A DNA stretch of 64,000 nt, taken from positions 1 through 64,000 of the forward strand of contig NZ_JAHCVJ010000006.1 in assembly GCF_018476885.1 (NCBI RefSeq), in the 5' to 3' direction. Position 1 is the first letter of the stretch. Each line of letters begins with the position of its first letter. The notes beneath the pieces are model-generated. The model did no database searches. It saw nothing but the letters and a program-made list of their open reading frames with translations, and had not been told where the DNA came from. Shown in pieces: positions 34,920-41,823 of this stretch. Both the position numbers and the translations under genes were made by a program. The stretch is from Geoanaerobacter pelophilus (GTDB taxonomy: Bacteria > Desulfobacterota > Desulfuromonadia > Geobacterales > DSM-12255).

Positions 34920-35780
34920 ATGACAACAACAATGAATCTGCCGGTTGTTTCGGATAGTCTTTCCTTGTACATGGCTGAAATAAAGAAGTTCAAGGTTCTG
35001 GAACCAGAGGAAGAGCATGAGCTGGCGGTTCGCTTTTACCGAGACAAGGACATCGAGGCTGCTCACCGTCTGATTACTGCGAACCTGCGTTTTGTCGTAA
35101 AAATAGCTGCCGAGTACCGTTCCTACGGGATGAAGATGATCGACCTGATCCAAGAAGGGAATATCGGCCTGATGATGGCAGTCAGGAAATACGACCCGTA
35201 TCGGGGCATCCGTCTGATCTCGTATGCTGTGTGGTGGATCCGCGCCTATATCCAGAATTACATAATTTCTACCTGGAGCCTGCTGAAAATCGGCACTACC
35301 CAGGCGCAGAAAAAGCTTTTCTTCAAGATGAACCAGGCCAAGAATGCCATTAAGAGCCTTATGGGCGGCGACGACACCAAGGCGGCAGCAGCATCGCTTG
35401 ACGTGAAAGAGTCTGAGCTGATTGAGATGGGGCAGAGAATGCGTGGCGAATTTTCCCTTGATGCCGAGTTTGGCGATGAGGATGGGGCCACCATGCTGGA
35501 GACTCTTGCCGATGACCGGCTTAATCAGGAAGAGATGCTCGGAGAGCTGCAGGTAAATCGTGAACTCAGCCGTGAAATAGGCAAGGCCGTTGCCACACTG
35601 AATGAAAAGGAGCGCTTCATAATCGAGAAGCGCGTGACCTCTGACGAACCGCTGACCCTGCAGGATATCGCAGACCATTTTTCGATCTCTCGCGAACGGG
35701 TGCGCCAGATTGAGGAAGCTGCCCTGAGAAAGATCAAGAATACCTTAACCCCGATCCTAGCTGAAGCACAGGGCGTTTGA
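34920..35780 (+). CDS. rpoH: RNA polymerase heat-shock sigma factor (sigma-32)
   Basis: 286 residues. Seen: region 1.2 (LSLYMAEIKKFKVLEPEEEHELA), region 2 (AHRLITANLRFVVKIAAEYRSYGMKMIDLIQEGNIGLMMAVRKYDPYRGIRLISYAVWWIRAYIQ given here only as landmarks), the RpoH box-like KKLFFKMNQ, and region 4.2 (TLQDIADHFSISRERVRQIEEAA). It directs transcription of chaperones and proteases. The ATG at 34920 follows AGGAGGTG at ideal spacing; two earlier in-frame starts would begin within or before this site. The promoter overlaps CIRCE, so HrcA should repress it: one heat-shock system placed above another. Confidence 0.93.
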   Translation: MTTTMNLPVVSDSLSLYMAEIKKFKVLEPEEEHELAVRFYRDKDIEAAHRLITANLRFVVKIAAEYRSYGMKMIDLIQEGNIGLMMAVRKYDPYRGIRLISYAVWWIRAYIQNYIISTWSLLKIGTTQAQKKLFFKMNQAKNAIKSLMGGDDTKAAAASLDVKESELIEMGQRMRGEFSLDAEFGDEDGATMLETLADDRLNQEEMLGELQVNRELSREIGKAVATLNEKERFIIEKRVTSDEPLTLQDIADHFSISRERVRQIEEAALRKIKNTLTPILAEAQGV

Positions 35781-35810
35781 GAATAACGCCCGCTTTTTGC
35801 CTGCTGCATG

Positions 35811-35836
35811 AAGGGGTTGCGAGAGCAACCCCTTTT
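35811..35836 (+). terminator. Intrinsic terminator after rpoH
   Basis: AAGGGGTTGC (35811-35820), GAGA loop, GCAACCCCTT (35825-35834), T's to 35836. It lies within the longest frame of the next gene, arguing for that gene's start at 35853. Confidence 0.85.
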
Positions 35837-35852
35837 CTGTATCCTGATCTGC

Positions 35853-36608
35853 ATGTTGACTGACCCCCAGAAAGAGCGATACGCACGGCATCTGATGCTT
35901 GACGGTGTCGGAGAACTCGGCCAGGAGAGATTGCTGACCGGTCGCGTGTTGATAATCGGCGCCGGTGGCCTCGGGTCTCCGGCTGCACTCTACCTTGCCG
36001 CAGCAGGAGTCGGCTCAATCGGTATCGCTGATTCCGATATCGTGGACCTGTCGAATCTGCAACGCCAGATTCTTCATGCTACTGCAGATATCGGTGTTGC
36101 CAAGACCGCCTCTGCCGTGGCAAAACTGGCTGCGATCAACCCGGACCTGACGCTCACTGCGCATCAATTTCGGATTGAACGCGACAACATCGCGGAACTG
36201 TTGGCCCAATACGACTTTGTCCTGGACTGCACCGATAACTTTGACGCAAAATTCCTGATCAACGACGCCTGCGTCTCAGCGGGAAAACCTTACTCTCATG
36301 GCGGTATTTTAAAGTATTCCGGTCAGACCATGACAGTATTGCCGGGTAAATCAGCCTGTTATCGCTGTATCTTCCCGGCAGCTCCCGACGAAACGACTTC
36401 GCTGGCATGTTCGCGAGCAGGAGTCCTGGGGGTGTTGCCCGGCATAATCGGGACTATCCAGGCAACCGAGGCGATAAAATCGCTGTTGGGGATTGGTGAG
36501 CTGCTGCTCGACCGGCTCCTGACCTATGATTCCCTTAAGATGAAATTTCGAGAAGTTCCGCTGCGTCGTTCTCCGCATTGCCCCGCCTGCAGCTCTCTCC
36601 AGATGTAG
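35853..36608 (+). CDS. MoeB/ThiF-family adenylyltransferase
   Basis: 251 residues, E1-like enzyme that adenylates the C-terminal GG of a ubiquitin-fold sulfur carrier (MoaD or ThiS). Seen: RYARHLMLDGVGELGQERL, the ATP loop IIGAGGLGSPAA, DSDIVDLSNLQRQIL, DCTDNFDAKFLIND, and a zinc site from CYRC and CPAC. A Cys in LACSRAGV lies in the crossover loop. MoeB, ThiF and HesA cannot be separated by sequence alone, and no mo or thi genes are adjacent, so no symbol is given. The ATG at 35853 has no strong ribosome binding site, but earlier starts fall in the rpoH terminator. Confidence 0.9.
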   Translation: MLTDPQKERYARHLMLDGVGELGQERLLTGRVLIIGAGGLGSPAALYLAAAGVGSIGIADSDIVDLSNLQRQILHATADIGVAKTASAVAKLAAINPDLTLTAHQFRIERDNIAELLAQYDFVLDCTDNFDAKFLINDACVSAGKPYSHGGILKYSGQTMTVLPGKSACYRCIFPAAPDETTSLACSRAGVLGVLPGIIGTIQATEAIKSLLGIGELLLDRLLTYDSLKMKFREVPLRRSPHCPACSSLQM

Positions 36609-36688
36609 CCAACTCCTTGCTTGCATTTCCTTTCTTTCGTGGTATCCGTTTTACATGATCGTATTTCACTGTTAAAGGAGACCGAGAG

Positions 36689-37267
36689 ATGACTTATGCA
36701 GCCAAAGACTATTCAAAGCTCGTCGGCATGGCCGGCTTCAGCGACGCATTGATCAACAACCATTTCACGCTGTACCAGGGGTATGTGACCAACACCAACA
36801 AGGTGCTTGATGCCCTTGATGCTATGATCAAGGCGGACAAGGGTGCTACCCCCGAGTTTGCGGAGCTGAAGCGTCGCCTGGGGTGGGAATTCAACGGGAT
36901 GCGCTTGCACGAACTGTATTTCGAAAACCTTGGCGGCACTGCGCCTTTGAACAAAAGCGGCAAGCTGGCAGCCAGGATGGCAGAGAGTTTCGGCAGCGTT
37001 GAAGCATGGGAAAAGGAGTTTCGTGCTACCGGAGCCATGCGGGGCATAGGCTGGGTGGTGCTCTACCAGGATCCGGCTAATGGTCGGCTGATCAATTTCT
37101 GGGTCAATGAGCATGATGTGGCAAATCCGTCCGGGTGTCAGCCAATCCTGGTGATGGACGTGTTTGAGCATGCATTCATGCTGGATTATGGGCTAAAGCG
37201 GGCTGACTATATCGAGTCCTTTTTCAAGAACATTGATTGGAATGCTGTTGAAGCCCGGATCAAGTAG
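36689..37267 (+). CDS. Iron/manganese superoxide dismutase, divergent subfamily
   Basis: 192 residues, converts superoxide to oxygen and peroxide. The four metal ligands are evident: His25, His74, Asp157 and His161 (MDVFEHAF). Around them the sequence departs from the common Fe/Mn-SODs. The HHxxYV block after the first ligand is replaced by LYQGYV and is one residue shorter. The region that normally holds the iron-type Gln just before the second His reads FNGMRLH. A His (142, in NEHD) sits where some archaeal-type enzymes have one. Metal preference therefore cannot be assigned. AAAGGAG precedes the ATG; a terminator follows. Confidence 0.92.
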   Translation: MTYAAKDYSKLVGMAGFSDALINNHFTLYQGYVTNTNKVLDALDAMIKADKGATPEFAELKRRLGWEFNGMRLHELYFENLGGTAPLNKSGKLAARMAESFGSVEAWEKEFRATGAMRGIGWVVLYQDPANGRLINFWVNEHDVANPSGCQPILVMDVFEHAFMLDYGLKRADYIESFFKNIDWNAVEARIK

Positions 37268-37297
37268 ATTCTGATCGGTGCTGAACTTAATTTGACC

Positions 37298-37324
37298 AAG
37301 CGGGGTGATGAACCCCGCTTTTTT
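37298..37324 (+). terminator. Intrinsic terminator after the SOD gene
   Basis: AAGCGGGGT (37298-37306), GATGA loop, ACCCCGCTT (37312-37320), T's to 37324. Confidence 0.92.
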
Positions 37325-37338
37325 GTGGAGTTTGTTTC

Positions 37339-38556
37339 ATGTCCGAGACTGATCTCAGCCGATTGGCAATTGATAAAAAAACGACCGGCTATAAACAGCC
37401 GCGTGGGGGCAGGAAGCTGATAGTCGCTGGATCTGTCATCCTGGTACTTGCGGTATTGATTGCCTCTGCAGTTAAGGTGTTTTCCGTTGCCACCGTTGAG
37501 ACGGTGACAGTCAGTCAGATCTATCCCTCACAGAGTTTCACCATTCTCAATGCCAGTGGCTATGTGGTTGCCCAGAGAAAGGCAGCAGTGGCGCCGAAAA
37601 CAACTGGCCAGCTTGAATGGCTTGGCGTAGAGGAAGGGAGCCATGTCCAGGGAGGGCAACTGCTGGCGCGGCTGGAAAACAGGGATGTAACTGCCGGTCG
37701 CGACAACGCTGCGGCGGCTGTGGCAACGGCACGGGCAAGTCTTGAGCAGGCGCGGGCTGAGCTGCTCGATGCCGACCGTGCCTTTGGCCGGGCAAAGCAG
37801 CTGGTCGAATCAGGAGTGCTCTCTCGGGCCGACTTTGACACGGCTGAGGCGCGCCTGAGCCGGGCAAAAGCAGCCGAGAAAGGGGCAGTTTCTACGATCG
37901 CAAGCGCAGAGGCGAATCTTGCCGCTGCAAAGGCTGCTGTGGAATACACCATGATCCGCGCCCCGTTTGACGGGGTGGTGCTCACCAAAAATGCGGATGT
38001 CGGCGACATCGTTACTCCAATCGGGGCTGCCGCTAATGCCAAGGCTGCTGTGGTAACCATTGCCGATCTTGGTTCGGTCCAGGTTGAGGCCGATGTGTCC
38101 GAATCAAACCTGGCGAAAATCAAGGTGGGACAGCCGTGCGAGATCCAGCTTGATGCCCTGCCTGACGCCCGGTTTCGCGGGCTGCTGCAGACAATCGTGC
38201 CCACTGCCGACCGGAGCAAGGCAAGTGTCATGGTCAAGGTCCGTTTCCTTGATACCGCGCCGGGGATCCTTCCGGAAATGAGCGCAAAGGTTGCCTTCCT
38301 TGAGCGGGAAGTGAAGCCTGCGGAGCAGCGCCCACGGATTGCTGTGCCGAAAGAGGCGATACGGGAACGTGGTGGGGTGAAAAAGCTGTTTATTCTTAAG
38401 GATGGCCGAGCAAAAGAGGTGGTCATTACAATCGGCGAGCCGATCGGTGACCTGATAGAGGTCTTGAAGGGGGTAACTGCCGGAGAGTTGCTCGTCAACC
38501 GTCCATCAGACAAGCTTGGTGACGGCGTTAAAGTGAAGGCTGTGGAGAAAAAATAG
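37339..38556 (+). CDS. Efflux periplasmic adaptor (MacA/HlyD-type)
   Basis: 405 residues. N-terminal cytoplasmic tail, one membrane helix (about 26-48), then the membrane-fusion layout: biotinyl-lipoyl half-motif (NASGYVVAQRKAAVAPKTTGQLEWLGVEEGSHV), a long alpha hairpin rich in Ala, Glu and Arg (about 115-200), the second lipoyl half (IRAPFDGVVLTKNADVGDIV), and beta-barrel and membrane-proximal domains. It should link an inner-membrane ABC permease to an outer-membrane channel. It is the first gene of an operon with a response regulator, an ABC ATPase and a MacB-like permease. GGAG lies nine bases before the ATG. Confidence 0.9.
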   Translation: MSETDLSRLAIDKKTTGYKQPRGGRKLIVAGSVILVLAVLIASAVKVFSVATVETVTVSQIYPSQSFTILNASGYVVAQRKAAVAPKTTGQLEWLGVEEGSHVQGGQLLARLENRDVTAGRDNAAAAVATARASLEQARAELLDADRAFGRAKQLVESGVLSRADFDTAEARLSRAKAAEKGAVSTIASAEANLAAAKAAVEYTMIRAPFDGVVLTKNADVGDIVTPIGAAANAKAAVVTIADLGSVQVEADVSESNLAKIKVGQPCEIQLDALPDARFRGLLQTIVPTADRSKASVMVKVRFLDTAPGILPEMSAKVAFLEREVKPAEQRPRIAVPKEAIRERGGVKKLFILKDGRAKEVVITIGEPIGDLIEVLKGVTAGELLVNRPSDKLGDGVKVKAVEKK

Positions 38557-38565
38557 GTGGCTGTC

Positions 38566-39756
38566 ATGGGCGACGCAATTCTGGTGGTGGACGACAGCAG
38601 GGCTATACGCGTATTGCTGACCGAGACCTTGCGTGAAGAGGGCTATGAATGCCTGGAGGCGAAAGATGCCGATGAGGCGCTTTCGATTATGGAGACCCGC
38701 GACTTCAGTCTGGTGATCAGCGATATTGTCATGCCTGGCCGCACCGGCCTGGAGCTGCTGAAGGATTTGAGGACACTCTACGCCGACACGTTTGTTGTTA
38801 TGCTGACTAGCGTCACCGACACTGAAACAGCTATGAGTTGCATTCACCTCGGTGCCGTGGATTACCTGATCAAGCCATTCTCAGCGGACCGGCTGCTAAT
38901 AACCGTCAGAAACACTCTGGAACAGCGCCGCCTGTTCCTTGAGCAACGGGCCCATGAGCAGGAATTGGAACGGAAAGTCCTGGAGCAGACGGAACAGATC
39001 CGCGTTGCGCTTCAGGAGAAGGCGATGGTTGCCAAGGAGATGGAGATTGCGGGTGCCATCCAGTCTGCGCTGATCCCTCACGCTCTTCCGGCCACTGGCC
39101 GGCTTGACTTTGCTACGCTCTACCGTCCTGCAGGACACCTGGGAGGGGACTATTTCGACCTGTTCAAAAGGGGTGACGGTGTTATTGACTTGGTAATTGC
39201 TGACGTGGCCGGGCACAACGTTGGTTCGGCTTTGATTGTTGCCGAGATCAGGGGGGCGCTGCAGGGGCAGCCGACAGCCATGCATAGAGGTTGTGGCGAG
39301 ATGCTTGCTATGCTGAACGAAGCGCTATATGGCGACCTGACCAGGGCTGAACTGTTTGTCAGCATGTTCTATCTCCGGTTTGATGAGAACAAGCTGCAGC
39401 TCTCTTACGCAAGTGCTGGCCATAACTCGCAGCTGTTACGCCGCAAAGACGGCTTGACGGAGGAACTCAATGCAGACGGGATGATCATTGGTGTGATGCC
39501 CCATGTGACGTTCGAGGAAAAGATGGTTTCCCTGGATCAAGGAGACCGCTTTCTGCTCTTCACTGATGGCCTGGTAGAGGCAGAAAACCTGCATGAGGAG
39601 CAGTTTGGCTCGGAACGGCTTGCCACAGCATTTGCCGATGCTGATTTTGCAAATTGCCAGGAAGAACTGGGAGCTATCCTTGGCGCAATGGAACGGTTTG
39701 TTGCTGGCGCTCCGCTCAAGGACGATCTGACACTTCTCCTGGTGAATATTAGATAA
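38566..39756 (+). CDS. Response regulator with PP2C (SpoIIE/RsbU-type) phosphatase output
   Basis: 396 residues. Receiver domain 1-120 (ILVVDDSRAIR, phosphorylated Asp in VISDIVMPG, the conserved Lys in LIKPF), a coiled-coil linker (about 125-165), then a PP2C phosphatase domain (GGDYFDLF, LVIADVAGHNVGSALIVAEIRGAL, SYASAGHNSQLL, LLFTDGLVEAEN). Such proteins dephosphorylate anti-anti-sigma-type partners in response to a sensor kinase. No anti-sigma or STAS gene is nearby. AGGTGG supports the ATG at 38566 over a GTG nine bases earlier. Its place between the adaptor and the ATPase of an exporter is unusual. Confidence 0.9.
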   Translation: MGDAILVVDDSRAIRVLLTETLREEGYECLEAKDADEALSIMETRDFSLVISDIVMPGRTGLELLKDLRTLYADTFVVMLTSVTDTETAMSCIHLGAVDYLIKPFSADRLLITVRNTLEQRRLFLEQRAHEQELERKVLEQTEQIRVALQEKAMVAKEMEIAGAIQSALIPHALPATGRLDFATLYRPAGHLGGDYFDLFKRGDGVIDLVIADVAGHNVGSALIVAEIRGALQGQPTAMHRGCGEMLAMLNEALYGDLTRAELFVSMFYLRFDENKLQLSYASAGHNSQLLRRKDGLTEELNADGMIIGVMPHVTFEEKMVSLDQGDRFLLFTDGLVEAENLHEEQFGSERLATAFADADFANCQEELGAILGAMERFVAGAPLKDDLTLLLVNIR

Positions 39757-39768
39757 CCCGGAGCCGGA

Positions 39769-40470
39769 ATGAATTCTGATCCACTGGTTGACATTAAGGG
39801 GGTTGCAAAGTCATACCACCGAGGCAGTCAGACGGTGCCTGTGCTTGAGGACATCACCTTTTCCATTGCATCGGGTGAGTTTCTGGCGCTGATGGGGCCA
39901 TCTGGCTCCGGCAAGAGTACCCTGCTTAACCTGATTGCCGGTATCGACAGTGTGGACAGCGGCTCCATCCGGATCGGCGGGGAGGAGATTACTCGCTTCT
40001 CCGAGACCGAGATGGCATCCTGGAGGTCAATGAACGTTGGTTTTGTCTTTCAGTTCTACAATCTGATCCCGGTTCTGACTGCTTTTGAAAATGTAGAGCT
40101 ACCACTGTTGCTCACTGCTCTTTCGCGGCGCGAACGCCGTAACCATGTTGCCATGGTTCTTGAACTGGTTGGCCTTGCCGACCGGATGGATCATTACCCT
40201 TCGCAGCTTTCCGGTGGCCAGCAGCAGCGGGTGGCCATTGCCAGGGCAATCGTTACCGACCCGGAAATAATCGTTGCTGATGAGCCTACCGGTGACCTTG
40301 ACCGGGTTTCGGCCGGCGATATCCTGCAACTGATGGATCGTTTGGTCAGGGAGTTCGGCAAGACTGTGATCATGGTCACCCATGACCCTCGGGCAGCTGA
40401 AAAGGCCCATCGCGTAATTCACCTCGAAAAGGGGTTGCTGGTTGCTGATCCCTTTCAAGATCCCCACTGA
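39769..40470 (+). CDS. ABC exporter ATPase (MacB/LolD-type)
   Basis: 233 residues: Walker A GPSGSGKST, Q-loop FVFQFYNLIPVLTA, signature LSGGQQQRVAIARAI, Walker B IIVADEPTGDLD, switch VTHDPR. The FQFYNL and DEPTGDLD wording is typical of the LolD/MacB/FtsE group, which powers mechanotransmission complexes rather than classic importers. GGAG precedes the ATG. It overlaps the longest frame of the following permease gene, or leaves a four-base gap to the preferred start. Confidence 0.93.
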   Translation: MNSDPLVDIKGVAKSYHRGSQTVPVLEDITFSIASGEFLALMGPSGSGKSTLLNLIAGIDSVDSGSIRIGGEEITRFSETEMASWRSMNVGFVFQFYNLIPVLTAFENVELPLLLTALSRRERRNHVAMVLELVGLADRMDHYPSQLSGGQQQRVAIARAIVTDPEIIVADEPTGDLDRVSAGDILQLMDRLVREFGKTVIMVTHDPRAAEKAHRVIHLEKGLLVADPFQDPH

Positions 40471-40474
40471 TCCA

Positions 40475-41629
40475 ATGTTTGTCCTTAAGCTTATCATCCG
40501 GAATACCTTTCGGCATCCTCTCCGCTCACTGCTCACGGTAGCAGGTGTTGCCATTGCTGTTATTGCGTTCGGTCTGCTACGGACCCTGGTAGAGCTCTGG
40601 TATCTGGGTGCCGAGTCGTCTTCCGCCACGCGGCTTGTCACCAGAAGCTCCATCTCCCTGGTGTTTTCTCTTCCCATATCGTATCGCGACAAGATCCGCC
40701 AGGTTTCCGGGGTGACTAAGGTAGCGAACGCCAATTGGTTCGGCGGGATATACAAGTCGGAGAAGAACTTTTTCCCGAACTTCGCCGTTTCCGGCAATTA
40801 TCTCGATCTTTATCCTGAGTTCATGCTTAGCGATGATGAACGCAAGGCCTTTCTGATGGATCGTAAAGGGGTAGTGGCAGGAAGAAAGCTGGCGCTAAAG
40901 CAGGGATGGAAAATTGGCGACCAGATTACCCTTAAAGGGACGATATTCCCCGGTCAGTGGGATTTCGTGCTTCGCGGGATTTATCGGGGGAGTGAACGAA
41001 CCACCGATGAGAGTCAATTCTTCTTCCACTGGGACTACCTGAACGAGACGCTCAAGAAAACCATGCCGCGCCGAGCGGATCAGACCGGGATCTTCCTGGT
41101 GGGGGTCAAGAGGCCTGAGCAGGCGGCAGAGGTGGCACAGGCGGTAGATGACCAGTTTCGCAACTCTCTTGCCGAGACGCTGACCGAGACGGAAAAGGCC
41201 TTCCAGCTGAGTTTTGTAGCCATGACCGAGGCAATCGTGATTGCCATTCAGATCGTTTCCTATGTGGTGATTGTGATCATCATGGTAGTTGCTGCCAACA
41301 CCATGGCGATGACCGCCCGGGAGCGGATATCCGAATACGCGACTCTCAAGACCCTTGGCTTTGGCACAGTACACATCGCCGGGGTGATTTTTGGCGAATC
41401 TTTTGCAATCTCACTGGCAGGCGGGATGCTGGGAATTGCTGCGACATTCCCGGCAGCCCATTGGATCGAGACAGAGCTTTCCCAGTTTTTCCCGGTTTTT
41501 CAGGTAACACAAGAGACCGTGCTGCTTGACTTGGCGGCAGCGGCTACAGTTGGCATCATAGCGGGGATTTTCCCTACCTGGCGCGGCGCAACCATCAAGG
41601 TTGCAGATGGGCTGCGTCGCATCGGCTGA
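40475..41629 (+). CDS. MacB-like ABC permease, first of two
   Basis: 384 residues with the MacB/LolCE four-helix plan: first helix about 12-32 after a basic LIIRNTFRHPLRS, a large periplasmic domain, then three helices near the C-terminus. MANTMAMTARERISEYATLKTLGFG is the conserved cytoplasmic coupling loop, and the end reads IFPTWRGATIKVADGLRRIG. The ATG at 40475 gives the standard N-terminus but lacks a ribosome binding site. TTG at 40442 has AAAAGGGG seven bases upstream and is a serious alternative. A second, related permease lies at 55980 after 14 kb of unrelated genes. Confidence 0.9.
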   Translation: MFVLKLIIRNTFRHPLRSLLTVAGVAIAVIAFGLLRTLVELWYLGAESSSATRLVTRSSISLVFSLPISYRDKIRQVSGVTKVANANWFGGIYKSEKNFFPNFAVSGNYLDLYPEFMLSDDERKAFLMDRKGVVAGRKLALKQGWKIGDQITLKGTIFPGQWDFVLRGIYRGSERTTDESQFFFHWDYLNETLKKTMPRRADQTGIFLVGVKRPEQAAEVAQAVDDQFRNSLAETLTETEKAFQLSFVAMTEAIVIAIQIVSYVVIVIIMVVAANTMAMTARERISEYATLKTLGFGTVHIAGVIFGESFAISLAGGMLGIAATFPAAHWIETELSQFFPVFQVTQETVLLDLAAAATVGIIAGIFPTWRGATIKVADGLRRIG

Positions 41630-41823
41630 GAGCATGTTCGTTATCCGGAATTCGTTGAAAACACGGCATGCTCATTAATTTTGCGGTCATATAACCGATA
41701 ATTTGAATTATGTAATTAATTTTTTCATTACTTTAACTTAAATATTATTTTCGCTTTAATAATGATATGTCAATATAAACGAGTAGTTATGTTAGTGATT
41801 ATTTATTAGAGAGGTTTCACTTA
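41630..41823 (+). promoter_or_regulatory. AT-rich upstream region of the giant cytochrome gene
   Basis: These 194 bases are far richer in A and T than the flanking genes from about 41670 onward. A 7-bp inverted repeat, GAGCATG/CATGCTC (41630-41636, 41667-41673), sits at its left edge. TATAAA occurs at about 41775 but without a good -35 partner, so no promoter is named with confidence. GAGAGG at 41809-41814 is the likely ribosome binding site. Confidence 0.35.

Noticed and set aside
37560-38567. Open frame of 335 codons antisense to the efflux adaptor gene
   Set aside because: It lies wholly opposite a gene with clear family motifs; the protein is low-complexity (Ser, Ala, Arg) and is explained by the codon bias of the sense gene.
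41630-41673. Insertion end or attachment site at the left junction of the giant-gene block
   Set aside because: The 7-bp inverted repeat is short and has no matching copy at the right junction; no integrase or transposase gene is present.
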